NCBI GenBank assembly: GCA_035695825.1
Contig: DASRRH010000025.1
Coordinates: 1-64,000, forward strand
DNA length: 64,000 nt
Direction: 5' to 3'
Source: JAKEFM01 sp035695825
Lineage (GTDB): Bacteria > Planctomycetota > UBA1135 > JAKEFM01
Part shown: one piece after another, positions 1-8,206 of the stretch
Layout of the letters: each line of letters begins with the position of its first letter
How positions within the stretch are numbered: position 1 is the stretch's first letter
Program-made: the position numbers and the translations under genes
Notes under the pieces: model-generated
Databases searched by the model: none
What the model was told of the DNA's origin: nothing
The model's input: the letters and a program-made list of their open reading frames with translations, nothing else

Positions 1-314
1 TAGTCGGGGTAGGTCGGCTTCACCTCCATCTCGTCGTGGGTGTCGACCGCGAAGGTGAACTCCCCCGCGAGGAGGTGCTCGTGGACGACCAGCTTCATGA
101 ACGGGTAGCGGACGTTGCCGAGCCGCAGCGCGTACCGGCGCCCGCCCCCCCGGCGCGTCTCGTCCTCGAAGAGGGCGAGGGAGGCGCGCGCGTCGGGGGC
201 GGAGCGCAGGTCCGGGAGCCGCACGCGCGGGGGGGGGCCGCCCGGATAGGCGAGCCGGAGGTAGATCTCAAGCGCGCGCGCGAAGTGCGCGGCGGTGAGG
301 TCCTCCAGGTTCAT
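1..314 (-). CDS. Hypothetical protein, 3' end beyond the window
   Basis: The reading frame starts with ATG 10 bp after the pyrD stop, behind a GGGGGATGAGG stretch that can serve as ribosome binding site, and stays open to the window edge, giving 104 residues. The N-terminus begins MNLEDLTAAHFARALEIYLR and the visible part ends in VDTHDEMEVKPTYPD. It looks soluble, with no signal peptide or membrane segment. I do not recognise a family. The close spacing suggests co-transcription with pyrD, lspA and dksA. The start and frame are well supported; the function is unknown. Confidence 0.6.
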   Translation of the reverse strand, partial: MNLEDLTAAHFARALEIYLRLAYPGGPPPRVRLPDLRSAPDARASLALFEDETRRGGGRRYALRLGNVRYPFMKLVVHEHLLAGEFTFAVDTHDEMEVKPTYPD

Positions 315-324
315 GCGACGGGCC

Positions 325-1254
325 TCATCCCCCGGCGGCGCCCCCCTCCTCGACCCGGACGGAGCCGACGAGCTCGCGGACGTCGCGGATCCCCGCCGAC
401 CGGAGGAGCCCGGGCAGCTCCCGCGCGATCCGGCACGCCGCCGTCGGGTCGACGTAGTTCCAGGTCCCGACCTGGACCGCCGTCGCGCCCGCGGCGAGGA
501 ACTCGCAGACGTCCTCGGCCGAGGCGATCCCTCCGCAGCCGACGACGGGGATCGACACGGCGCGGGCGCACTCGTAGACCATCCGGAGCGCGACGGGCCG
601 GATCGCGGGGCCGGAGAGCCCTCCCCACCCCGCCCCGAGCCGGGGCCGCCGCGCGCGCCAGTCGACCGCGAAGCCGAGGAGCGTGTTCACGGCCGTGAGG
701 GCGTCGGCCCCCTCCCCCTCCGCGGCGCGCGCGACGTCGGCGATCCGCGTCACGTTCGGGGAGAGCTTGACGAGGAGGGGCTTGCGGGTCGCCGCGCGGA
801 TCCTGCGGACCGCCTCCGCGCACCCCTGCGGGGTCGAGGAGAACGGGAGGGCGCCTCCCTGGATGTTCGGGCAGGAGAGATTCGCCTCGATCGCCGCGCA
901 GCCGGGGGCGTCTCCGACCCGGGCCGCGAGGGCCGCGAAGTCCCCGGGGGTCTCGGCGCCGATGTTGACGACGACGGGGACGGGGAGGGCCGCCGCCGCG
1001 GGGAGCTCCTCCGCGAGGAAGCACTCGACCCCGCGGTTCTCGAGGCCGATCGAGTTCAGCATCCCGGCGGGGGTCTCGAAGAGCCGGGGCGGGGGATTGC
1101 CCGGCCTCGGCAGAGGGGTGACCGTCTTCAGGACGATCGCGCCGAGATCCGCGTAGGTCGCGAAGGGCGCGAGCTCCGTCGAGTGGCCGAAGGTCCCCGA
1201 GGCCGTGAGGACGGGGTTTCTCAGGCGCAGAGCGCCGATCGACACCTCGAGCAT
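325..1254 (-). CDS. pyrD: Dihydroorotate dehydrogenase, class 1
   Basis: Oxidises dihydroorotate to orotate, the fourth step of de novo pyrimidine synthesis, using FMN in the cytoplasm. The 309-residue protein has the class 1 TIM-barrel pattern: an N-terminal NPVLTASGTFG, NSIGLENRG near residue 70, EANLSCPN with the active-site Cys at residue 128 (class 2 enzymes have Ser here), KLSPNVT, VNTLLGF, GGLSGPAIRPVAL, and the FMN-phosphate loop GCGGIAS. The overall pattern is closest to the NAD-linked 1B type, which needs a PyrK electron-transfer partner; no pyrK is seen in the window. It lies 52 bp downstream of lspA and 10 bp before the next gene. Confidence 0.95.
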   Translation of the reverse strand: MLEVSIGALRLRNPVLTASGTFGHSTELAPFATYADLGAIVLKTVTPLPRPGNPPPRLFETPAGMLNSIGLENRGVECFLAEELPAAAALPVPVVVNIGAETPGDFAALAARVGDAPGCAAIEANLSCPNIQGGALPFSSTPQGCAEAVRRIRAATRKPLLVKLSPNVTRIADVARAAEGEGADALTAVNTLLGFAVDWRARRPRLGAGWGGLSGPAIRPVALRMVYECARAVSIPVVGCGGIASAEDVCEFLAAGATAVQVGTWNYVDPTAACRIARELPGLLRSAGIRDVRELVGSVRVEEGGAAGG

Positions 1255-1306
1255 CGCGGCGGATGGTACGGGCGCCGCGCAGGGCGGACAACGCGGGCGG
1301 ACCCCT

Positions 1307-1849
1307 TCAGCCCGAGCGGTCGGGGGCGGGGGCGAGGCGGCGGCGGCCGAAGAGCCCCTGGGCGAGCAGGAGGAAGGCGCCGACGCAGATCATCGAGTCG
1401 GCCAGGTTGAAGGTCGGGAAGTGCCCCCGGTCCCCGCCGAGGAGGTAGAAGTCGAGCCAGTCGCGGACCTTCCCCTGGTTCGTCAGGTTGTCGTAGAGGT
1501 TCCCGAGGGCCCCGGCGAAGAGGAAGCCGAGGCAGAGCTGCTGGAGGCGCTCCGCGCGCGGCGTGCCGCGGACGAACGCGAGGATCACGACGAGGGCGAG
1601 GCCGCGCGCCGCCGCGAGGAGGGTCGAGAGGTTCTGGCCGAAGCCGAAGACGCCCCCCGGGTTCGTGACCCTCTCGAGGTAGAAGAACCCCGGGATCACC
1701 GGGACCCGTTCCCCGCCGAAGACCGGGTGCTGGCGGACGAAGTCGAAGACGAGCGACTTCGAGACGAGGTCGAGGAGGACCCCGACGGCCGCGACGGCGA
1801 AGAAGAGCCCCTTCCCCCGGAAGCCGGGCCGCTCCCCTTCCTCCCCCAT
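1307..1849 (-). CDS. lspA: Lipoprotein signal peptidase (signal peptidase II)
   Basis: Inner-membrane aspartyl protease that cleaves the signal peptide of prolipoproteins after lipidation. The 180-residue protein has four hydrophobic segments (about 14-30, 75-92, 103-120, 150-168) and both catalytic aspartates: Asp120 in GALGNLYDNL and Asp151 in FNLADS. The conserved VTNPGGVFGF loop precedes the second segment. Length is normal for the family. A likely substrate type is present nearby: the lipobox protein at 3324-4679. It follows dksA by 19 bp and precedes pyrD, so these minus-strand genes probably form one transcript. Confidence 0.95.
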   Translation of the reverse strand: MGEEGERPGFRGKGLFFAVAAVGVLLDLVSKSLVFDFVRQHPVFGGERVPVIPGFFYLERVTNPGGVFGFGQNLSTLLAAARGLALVVILAFVRGTPRAERLQQLCLGFLFAGALGNLYDNLTNQGKVRDWLDFYLLGGDRGHFPTFNLADSMICVGAFLLLAQGLFGRRRLAPAPDRSG

Positions 1850-1868
1850 CGACGCCCGTCCGCCCCGC

Positions 1869-2237
1869 CTACGCGATCTCGCGCTCGGCGGCGCGCTGGC
1901 AGTCGATGCAGTGGCGGGTCCAGGGGATCGCCCGCAGGCGCGTCTTCGCGATCGGCTTGCCGCACGCCTCGCAGTCGCCGTAGGTCCCGGCGCGGGTCCG
2001 GGCGAGCGCCTCGTCGATCTCCCGCAGGCGCTCCTCCTCCGACTCGATCAGCCCGAGCGTGAAGTCCTGCTCGAAATTGTCCGAGCCGTGGTCCGCCATG
2101 TGGTCGACGGAGAAGTCCTGCTCGGAGGACTTGAGCGCCTCCCCCTCCATCGCGCGGATGCTTCCCGAGAGCGCCTCCCGCTGCTCGACCAGCAGAGCGC
2201 GGAAGGCCTTGAGCTCGCTCTTCGTCAGTTTGGGCAT
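1869..2237 (-). CDS. dksA: DksA/TraR-family zinc-finger regulator
   Basis: Binds the secondary channel of RNA polymerase and, in studied relatives, works with ppGpp. From the ATG at 2237 the protein is 122 residues: a charged helical N-terminal half (coiled-coil tip near 50-80) and a C4 zinc finger, CEAC at 89-92 and CIDC at 110-113. The frame is open further upstream, but MPKLTKSELKAF fits family starts and has a GAGAGG motif upstream. It is shorter than E. coli DksA (151 residues), as common in many phyla, so a TraR/DksA-like role rather than strict DksA function is possible. It is the first gene of the dksA-lspA-pyrD group. Confidence 0.88.
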   Translation of the reverse strand: MPKLTKSELKAFRALLVEQREALSGSIRAMEGEALKSSEQDFSVDHMADHGSDNFEQDFTLGLIESEEERLREIDEALARTRAGTYGDCEACGKPIAKTRLRAIPWTRHCIDCQRAAEREIA

Positions 2238-2394
2238 TCGAACCGGCCTCTCTGGGAAGTTCTGCCGGTCCCGCTCGTTCGCCCGCTCGGGGCGGGCCGA
2301 AAGGGGGGCAGAGTGTAGGAGCATACCCCGACCTCATCAAGCAGCCCCGCGGCGTCGGCCCCGTTCCGCTCCGCGTCGGTTAAAAGGGCGCCCC

Positions 2395-3315
2395 GTGCCT
2401 CCTCCCCCGCCCGCGGAGCCCGGATTCCGCGCCGACCTCGAGGACTTCCTCGCCCACTTGCGGGTCGAGGGGGGGCTCTCCGCGAACACGCTCTCCGCCT
2501 ACCGGCGCGACCTCGAGTCCCTCGCCCGGGCGCTCCCCCGCGCCGGCGTCCGCTCCTTCCGGCGGGTCGCGGAGGCCGAGCCGATCCGCTCCCACCTCCG
2601 CGCCCTCCGGGCCCGGGGGGCGGCTCCGGCCTCGATCGCCCGCTCCCTCTCGGCGACCCGGACCCTCTACCGCTACCTCGTCGCCGAGGGTCGTCTCGCC
2701 CGCGACCCGACGGCCGGCCTCGAGGCCCCGCGCCTCTGGAAGCGCCTGCCCGACTCGCTCGGGGTCGAGGAAACCCGCGCCCTCCTCGAGCGCCCCGACC
2801 CCCGCGTCCCCCTCGGCGCGCGCGACCGCGCCCTCCTCGAGCTCCTCTACGCGACGGGAGGGCGTATCTCCGAGGTCCTCGGCCTCGCCGTCGAGGACCT
2901 CCGGCTCGACCTCGGCTTCGCCCGCGTCCGCGGCAAGGGGGGGAAGGAGAGGCTCGTCCCCTTCGGCCGGCGGGCGGCCGGGGCTCTCTCCCTATGGCTC
3001 GCGACCTTCCGCCCCCCCCTCGCCGGCCGCACGGGCGAGGCTCGCATCTTCCTCACCCGATCCGGGAAGCCCCTCGACCGGTTCCAGGCGATGCGGCTCC
3101 TCCGGCGCTACGCGACCGCCGCCGGGATCAGGAAGCGCGTCTCCCCCCACGTGCTTCGCCACTCGTTCGCGACCCACCTCCTCGAGGGAGGAGCCGACCT
3201 CCGCGTCGTCCAGGAGCTCCTCGGCCACGCCTCGATCGCCACGACCGAGATCTACACCCACGTCGACCGCTCCCGGGCGAAGGAGCTCCACCGGCGGTTC
3301 CACCCGCGGGGGTAG
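2395..3315 (+). CDS. xerD: Tyrosine recombinase XerD-type
   Basis: Site-specific recombinase that resolves chromosome dimers at dif with a XerC partner and FtsK. The GTG at 2395 gives 306 residues, the usual length; the longer frame upstream is antisense to dksA. The N-terminal SAM-like domain has LSANTLSAYRRDL (29-41). The catalytic set is complete: Arg157 (GGRISE), Lys181, His252 and Arg255 (HVLRH), His278 (LGHAS) and the nucleophile Tyr287 (IYTHV). The ending KELHRRFHPRG resembles XerD more than XerC. No second recombinase is seen in the window. It is convergent with the lipoprotein gene, the stops 8 bp apart. Confidence 0.92.
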   Translation: MPPPPPAEPGFRADLEDFLAHLRVEGGLSANTLSAYRRDLESLARALPRAGVRSFRRVAEAEPIRSHLRALRARGAAPASIARSLSATRTLYRYLVAEGRLARDPTAGLEAPRLWKRLPDSLGVEETRALLERPDPRVPLGARDRALLELLYATGGRISEVLGLAVEDLRLDLGFARVRGKGGKERLVPFGRRAAGALSLWLATFRPPLAGRTGEARIFLTRSGKPLDRFQAMRLLRRYATAAGIRKRVSPHVLRHSFATHLLEGGADLRVVQELLGHASIATTEIYTHVDRSRAKELHRRFHPRG

Positions 3316-3323
3316 GGACCCGC

Positions 3324-4679
3324 CTACTTCGCGACCGGCTCGACGACCAGGTCGTCGAAGAGCGTCACCGAGTCGGCCTTCGTCCAGACGCCGACCTTTC
3401 CGGGGCCGAACCCCTCGACCTCCGCGACGAGGGGCTCGCCGCCCTCGTAGGAGACCCGCACCTCGTTCCCGCGGCACTCGACCCGGATCGTGTGCCACTC
3501 CTTCGGCGACACCTTCACGTTCTGCGACTTGAGCTGCTTCCTCTTCCCCTCGATCACGGTGTAGAGGCGGAAGTTCCCCTCGAGGGCGTTCGCGCGGCAG
3601 ATTAAGTAGCGGTTCGCGTTCGCGTAGCGGAAGACGACCCCCCCCGCCTGGTCAACCTCTCCCGAGAGGGCCTTGAACCGGACGGTGAGGACGAAGTCCC
3701 CGAACTCCTTCCCGTCGAGGACGGCGATCGGGAAGCGGAAGTCGGTCGCGTCGGCCGAGGACTGCTTGAGGACGGCGTTCTCCCCGTCCTTCTCGACGGT
3801 CCACTTCCCCTCGGGGCCGCCTCCGGTCCGCGCGAACGACCACCCCTTCGGCGGCTGCCCGACGGCCATGTCCTCGAAGGTGATCTTCGTCGCGCCGGCT
3901 GCCGGCGCCGGAGTCGACTCCTGCGCCGCTCTCGGGGCGGGCTCCCCCATCATGGGGGCGAGCGCCGCGGCCATGCGCGACTGATCGTCGTCCTCTTCCA
4001 TCGCTTCGTCGCCCTCCTCTTCTTCACCTTCCTCCTCCGGCTCGGCCCATGCGCCCAGGACGACGCCGACCGCCACCTCCCCGTCCCCGCGGCGGACCCC
4101 GAGCTCGACTCGGTCTCCCGGCGAGCGGGTTCCGAGGATCGCCCCGAGTTCCTCGCGGTCCTTCACGGGCACGCCGAGGATCGAGACGATCCGGTCCCCC
4201 TCGCGGAGGCCCGCGTCCGCGGCGGGGCTCTCGGGGAGGACGCGTGCGACGGTCAGCCCCTCCTCTCCATCGCCCCCCGCCAGCTCGACCCCTACCCTCG
4301 GGCGATCGGCTCCGACGCGCGGAAGGGCCGGGGAGCGGGGAGCCATCCGGCCGCGCCGACGGACGTTCCCCGTCTCGTCGGCCGCTCCGGCGGCGAGCTC
4401 CTCCTCGACGATCGAGCGGATCTCCGAGCGCAGGCGCTCGACCGCCTCGGCGATCCGGGCGTCGACCCTCTCGAGGATCCGGCGCCGGAGATCATCCCGG
4501 CCAGGCTCTCCCCGAAGTGCATGAAGGTAGGCGCGGAGCCTCCCATCCATCTCGAGCTTCTGCGGGTCCTGAACGGCCGCGGGCGCGCGAGTCTTCGCTC
4601 TTTCCTCCTGGGCGAGGCACCCCGTCCCGGCGACCCAGAGAACGCCACCGACCGCCGCGAAGATGCCGGAGAGCTTCAT
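3324..4679 (-). CDS. Lipoprotein with PDZ domain and C-terminal glycan-binding-type (DUF1080-like) domain
   Basis: The 451-residue product starts at ATG 4679 behind GGGAG. The N-terminus MKLSGIFAAVGGVLWVAGTGC has a lipobox with Cys21, so it should be lipid-anchored after processing by signal peptidase II. After a helical, charged region (about 40-100) comes a PDZ domain (about 128-212, with RVLPESPAADAGLREGDRI), then a strongly acidic stretch of Glu/Asp (about 213-233), then a beta-rich C-terminal domain (about 265-451) ending TLFDDLVVEPVAK that resembles the DUF1080/3-keto-disaccharide hydrolase or LamG-like sandwich fold. A PDZ domain next to such a sandwich suggests an envelope protein that binds both peptide and sugar ligands. 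No protease domain is seen. Function is inferred only from the domains. Confidence 0.75.
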   Translation of the reverse strand: MKLSGIFAAVGGVLWVAGTGCLAQEERAKTRAPAAVQDPQKLEMDGRLRAYLHALRGEPGRDDLRRRILERVDARIAEAVERLRSEIRSIVEEELAAGAADETGNVRRRGRMAPRSPALPRVGADRPRVGVELAGGDGEEGLTVARVLPESPAADAGLREGDRIVSILGVPVKDREELGAILGTRSPGDRVELGVRRGDGEVAVGVVLGAWAEPEEEGEEEEGDEAMEEDDDQSRMAAALAPMMGEPAPRAAQESTPAPAAGATKITFEDMAVGQPPKGWSFARTGGGPEGKWTVEKDGENAVLKQSSADATDFRFPIAVLDGKEFGDFVLTVRFKALSGEVDQAGGVVFRYANANRYLICRANALEGNFRLYTVIEGKRKQLKSQNVKVSPKEWHTIRVECRGNEVRVSYEGGEPLVAEVEGFGPGKVGVWTKADSVTLFDDLVVEPVAK

Positions 4680-5032
4680 GTCTACTCCCTTTCTAGGGCC
4701 TCGGACTGGGGGGAGATCGTAGGGACGGCGTGCCCCCCCTTCCACCGAAGGGCCCGGGCTTCCGCCGCGGCGTCTCCCCTCCTCGCCCGAGGGCCGAGTG
4801 CGTGCGCCACTCGGCTGCGGACCGCGACCCCCCCCGTCACGGGGCGGGGCTCGCAGCCTCCTCACCCTTCGTTCCGATCGGAGCGAGGGCGACGCGACCC
4901 ACGTGGGTCATCGCGACCGGGCGCGTCGCCCGACCCCTGTGGCGCGCTCGGCCGATCTCGCGCCCCGTCCGCCCGGACCGCGGAAGCCGCCTGCCGCGCG
5001 GCTGCGGGACCCACGCCGTCCCGCGACGGCCT
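4680..5032 (-). other. Intergenic region upstream of the PDZ lipoprotein gene
   Basis: This 353-bp stretch lies between the stop of the FG-GAP gene and the start of the lipoprotein gene, both on the minus strand. It should hold the terminator of the first and promoter of the second. I see a perfect 14-bp palindrome at 4896-4909 and several short GC-rich inverted repeats, but no convincing U-tract terminator, no RNA gene and no conserved small protein. Confidence 0.5.
4896..4909. promoter_or_regulatory. Perfect 14-bp palindrome, possible operator
   Basis: GACCCACGTGGGTC reads the same on both strands and is flanked by partly symmetric CGC/GCG bases. It lies about 217 bp upstream of the lipoprotein start. 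Such dyads are typical of dimeric repressor sites, but short palindromes also arise by chance in GC-rich DNA; no cognate regulator is known. Confidence 0.25.
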
Positions 5033-7660
5033 TCAGAGGCTCGTGAACGTCGTGACCTCAAGGTTCGTGAACCGCGCCGGTCCGGCCACGACCGCCTGCC
5101 AGTAGACCGTGAGGCCGACGAGGGCGGGACTATCCGGAACGAAGCTCGTGAACGTCGCCCGACCCTGGGCGTCGAGCAGTCCCCCCAAGGCGAGGCCGAG
5201 GCTCGCGGGATCGAGCCGCAGCATGCCGAGCGGGGGGATCGGGACGGTCGCGGTTCCGAGCGAGAACCCGAGGAACCAGGCTCCCCATGACGGTCCGTGG
5301 ATCTCGAGCGCCAGCGGCTTCCCGACGCGCGGGATCCCCCTCCAGGCGAGCTGGCGGACGAGGTTCGTGTACAGGCGGTTCTGCTGGCCGAGGGAGGAGA
5401 GGCCGTTCCCCACGAACCCGTCGACGTCTCCGTCCCCGTCCACGTCCCCGAGCGCGACGGCACGCGTCGAGCCGGACAGCGCCGGGAGGCCGGTCGCCGT
5501 TACGTCCGTGAAGACCCCGGTCCCGCCGTTGAGGAAGAAGCGGTTCTGATCCCCCCCCGCGCCGAGGGTGTCGATCCCGACGAACGCGTCGAGGTCGCCG
5601 TCTTCCTCGACGTCGCCGAGCGCGACGACCGCGGGCGAGAGAAGCGTGGGGACGTTCGTCGCCGTGACGTCCGTGAAGACGCCCGTCCCGTCGTTGAGGT
5701 GGAGGCGACTCGCGACCCCCGGAAAGGTCGGCGTATTCCCCACGAACGCGTCGAGGTCGCCGTCCCCGTCCACGTCCCCGAGCGCGACCCCGTTCGTGAT
5801 GTCGAAGAGGAGCGGGAGGTTCGGCGCGGTGACGTCCGTGAAAAGGCCCGTCCCGCCGTTGAGGTAGAGGCGGTTCTGCTCCGGGGGCCCGAGGGGCCCG
5901 CCGTTCCCCAGGTACGCGTCGAGGTCGCCGTCCCCGTCCACGTCCCCGAGGGCGACCGCCCGCGTGACGCCGAGGAGGGCCGGCAGGCTGGTCGCCGTGA
6001 CGTCCGTGAAGACCCCCGTCCCGCCGTTGCGATAGAGGCGGCTCTGCGCGCCCGCGCAGCCGAACGCCCCGCAGGAGCCCACGTTTCCGGTGAATGCGTC
6101 GAGATCTCCGTCCCCGTCCACGTCCCCGAGCGCGACCGCGGACGTGTCGTCGAGCAGGGCCGGCAGGTGCGTCGCCGTCCCGTCCGTGAAGACCCCCGAC
6201 CCGGCGTTCAGGTAGAGGCGGTCCTGCCCGCCGTTCCCCACGAACAGGTCGAGGTCGCCGTCTCCGTCCACGTCCCCGAGGGCGGCCGCCCGCGTGAGGG
6301 AGAGGAGGGCGGGAAGGTTCGTCGCCGTGACGTCGGCGAAGAATCCCGTCCCGCCGTTGAGGTGGAGGCGATTCTGCTGTCCGGCGTTCCCCACGAACGC
6401 GTCGAGGTCGCCGTCCCCGTCCACGTCCCCGAGCACGACCGCGAACGTGTTGTCGAGGAGGCCCGGGACGGCCGTCGCGGTCACGTCCGCGAAGACCCCC
6501 GTCCCGGCGTTGAGGTACAGGCGGTTCTGCTGCAGCTCGTTTCCCACGATCGCGTCGAGGTCCCCGTCCCCATCGACGTCCCCGAGCGCGACGGCGAGGG
6601 TCCTGTCGAGCAGAACCGGGAGGTTGGTGGCGGTCACGTCCGCGAAGACCCCCGTCCCGTCGTTGAGGTTGAGGCGGTTCTGTTGCAGCGCTCCGAACAA
6701 GGGGCCCTTCCCCACGAACGCGTCGAGATCGCCGTCCCCGTCCACGTCCCCGAGCGCGACCGCCATCGTCGTGTCGACGAGCGCGGGGACGTTCGTCGCC
6801 GTGACGTCCGTGAAGACGCCCGTCCCGCCGTTGAGATAGAGGCGGTTCTGGGCCCCCTCGAAGGGCGCGCCGTTCCCGAGGAACGCGTCAATGTCGCCGT
6901 CCCCGTCCACGTCCCCGAGCGCGACCCCCTGCGTCAGGGTGAAGAGGGCGGGGAGGTTCGTCGCCGTGGCCTCCGTGAAGGTCCCCGCCCCGCTGTTGAG
7001 GTGGAGGCGGTTCTGCCCGCCGTTCCCCACGAACGCGTCGAGGTCGCCGTCCCCGTCCACGTCCCCGAGCGCGACCGCGAACGTGTTGTCGAGCACGGCC
7101 GGGAGGTTCGTCGCCGTCCCGTCCGTGAAGACCCCCGTTCCGGAGTTCAAGTAGAGGAGGTCCTGCTGCCCCGAGATATCGCCGTTCCCCAGGAACGCGT
7201 CGAGGTCGCCGTCCCCGTCCACGTCCCCGAGCGCCACGGCCCTCGTGGGCGCGACAAGAGCCGGGAGGTTCGTCTCCCCGACGTCGGCGAAGGTTCCCGT
7301 TCCATTGTTGAGGTAGAGGCGACTCTCGGGGAACGCGTTCCCCACGAACGCGTCGAGGTCGCCGTCCGCGTCGACGTCCCCGAGCGCGACCGCCTGCGTG
7401 GAGTCGAACTGGAGCGGCAGGTTCGCCCCGGTGACGTCCGTGAAGCCGTCCGTTCCGCGGTTGAGATAGAGCCGGTCACGGTCCCCGGAGTTCCCCACAT
7501 AGGCGTCAAGGTCCCCGTCCCCGTCCACGTCCCCGAGCGCGACGGCCTGCGTGCCGTCGTTGTCCGCGGGGAGCATCTGGTGCGTGAACCCGAACCGCTG
7601 CGCAAGCGCGAGCGGGGCCAAGCCCAGGAAAGCGGCCGCGAGAGAACCCCAGCGCCTCAA
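5033..7660 (-). CDS. Secreted FG-GAP/VCBS repeat protein with 14 repeats
   Basis: An 875-residue exported protein. The start is TTG at 7660, chosen because AGGAGG sits exactly 6 nt upstream. MRRWGSLAAAFLGLAPLALA is a signal peptide. The body is 14 near-identical units of about 50-60 residues built around ALGDVDGDGDLDAFVGN followed by QNRLYLNGGTGVFTDVTAT, i.e. calcium-binding DxDxDG loops of FG-GAP/VCBS blades, enough for two seven-bladed propellers. The last about 100 residues (from LAWRGIPRVGKPL) form a separate beta-rich domain like those at the ends of other secreted proteins in this window. Unit 13 is degenerate (DVEEDGDLDAFVG). Probable role is surface binding or adhesion; no catalytic motif is visible. 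Confidence 0.85.
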   Translation of the reverse strand: MRRWGSLAAAFLGLAPLALAQRFGFTHQMLPADNDGTQAVALGDVDGDGDLDAYVGNSGDRDRLYLNRGTDGFTDVTGANLPLQFDSTQAVALGDVDADGDLDAFVGNAFPESRLYLNNGTGTFADVGETNLPALVAPTRAVALGDVDGDGDLDAFLGNGDISGQQDLLYLNSGTGVFTDGTATNLPAVLDNTFAVALGDVDGDGDLDAFVGNGGQNRLHLNSGAGTFTEATATNLPALFTLTQGVALGDVDGDGDIDAFLGNGAPFEGAQNRLYLNGGTGVFTDVTATNVPALVDTTMAVALGDVDGDGDLDAFVGKGPLFGALQQNRLNLNDGTGVFADVTATNLPVLLDRTLAVALGDVDGDGDLDAIVGNELQQNRLYLNAGTGVFADVTATAVPGLLDNTFAVVLGDVDGDGDLDAFVGNAGQQNRLHLNGGTGFFADVTATNLPALLSLTRAAALGDVDGDGDLDLFVGNGGQDRLYLNAGSGVFTDGTATHLPALLDDTSAVALGDVDGDGDLDAFTGNVGSCGAFGCAGAQSRLYRNGGTGVFTDVTATSLPALLGVTRAVALGDVDGDGDLDAYLGNGGPLGPPEQNRLYLNGGTGLFTDVTAPNLPLLFDITNGVALGDVDGDGDLDAFVGNTPTFPGVASRLHLNDGTGVFTDVTATNVPTLLSPAVVALGDVEEDGDLDAFVGIDTLGAGGDQNRFFLNGGTGVFTDVTATGLPALSGSTRAVALGDVDGDGDVDGFVGNGLSSLGQQNRLYTNLVRQLAWRGIPRVGKPLALEIHGPSWGAWFLGFSLGTATVPIPPLGMLRLDPASLGLALGGLLDAQGRATFTSFVPDSPALVGLTVYWQAVVAGPARFTNLEVTTFTSL
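5442..7540 (-). repeat. Tandem coding repeats of the FG-GAP protein (14 units)
   Basis: The motif ACGTCCCCGAG (antisense to LGDV) recurs 14 times at 5442, 5610, 5772, 5940, 6120, 6270, 6423, 6576, 6744, 6909, 7059, 7221, 7374 and 7527. Spacings are 150 to 180 bp and always a multiple of three, so length changes occur in whole codons between blades. The core DNA of each unit is nearly identical, which favours slippage or recombination between units and makes this a likely assembly trouble spot. Confidence 0.85.
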
Positions 7661-7666
7661 GATGAA

Positions 7667-7672
7667 CCTCCT
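7667..7672 (-). promoter_or_regulatory. Ribosome binding site fixing the TTG start at 7660
   Basis: AGGAGG on the minus strand, 6 nt before the TTG that begins the signal peptide of the 14-repeat FG-GAP protein. No ATG or GTG fits both this site and an intact signal peptide. Confidence 0.7.
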
Positions 7673-7747
7673 GGCGGGCGAGGAGGACCATGGTAGGCGC
7701 CGTGCACCCCTCGCAACCAGGAGCGAACCTGGGTCGAGGGCGCTCGT

Positions 7748-8206
7748 TCACCTCTCGAGCGGGCCCGGCCCTCCGAGGAGATCGGGCGGAACGGGAGGGA
7801 GTTCCTTGACCAGATGGGCGAACTCGGGCGGGATCCCCGCCCCTCCCGCGACGCGGGCCGAGGTGAGCGGGACCCACTCGAGGAGGTCCCCGGCCTCGAC
7901 CTTCCCGGCGGAGAAGGATCCCTCGCCCGCGACGAGGACGGCGGTGGCGCCCAGCGGCGGCGGGGCGGCTCTTCGCGGGGGATGGGAGCGGACGACGGCG
8001 ACGACGCGCAGGCGGGGGTCGAGGAAGGCAAGGTCGACGGGAGCGCGCGCGCCGAAGGAGTGGAACGCGGGGGTCACGAAGAGGAAGGCGCGCCCCTCCC
8101 GCGGCGGGCCGCGGCCGATCAGGCCGCGAAGGCGCGAGAAGAAGCCCCGCACCTCGACGACCTCGCGCGCGAGGAGCCGGCCGCGCGAGGCGTTGCCGAG
8201 GATCAC
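7748..8206 (-). CDS. DUF192 family protein
   Basis: A 152-residue protein starting at a GTG whose last two bases are part of the uvrC stop (GTGA overlap), so translation is coupled to uvrC. It shows the DUF192 pattern: RGLIGRGPPREGRAFLFV near the N-terminus, FHSFGARAPVDLAFLDPRLRVV in the centre and VEAGDLLEWVPL near the end. The family is a small beta-rich fold without an established biochemical role; members are often exported, but no signal peptide is seen here. Its position as third gene after uvrB and uvrC need not imply a role in repair. Confidence 0.82.
   Translation of the reverse strand: MILGNASRGRLLAREVVEVRGFFSRLRGLIGRGPPREGRAFLFVTPAFHSFGARAPVDLAFLDPRLRVVAVVRSHPPRRAAPPPLGATAVLVAGEGSFSAGKVEAGDLLEWVPLTSARVAGGAGIPPEFAHLVKELPPVPPDLLGGPGPLER

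Noticed and set aside
295..1410. Long open frames on the plus strand opposite pyrD and lspA
   Set aside because: They are antisense to genes with complete family motifs, have low-complexity Arg/Pro/Gly composition, and result from the high GC third positions.
2395..3315. The tyrosine recombinase as an integrase of a mobile element
   Set aside because: Its size, SAM-like N-terminal domain and XerD-like ending fit the chromosomal Xer recombinase, and no element boundaries or att repeats are seen.
5297..7696. A 799-codon frame opposite the FG-GAP gene, with regular EVAVPVHVPERD repeats
   Set aside because: The regular pattern is only the mirror of the repeats on the other strand. The real frame has a signal peptide, a ribosome binding site and calcium loops.
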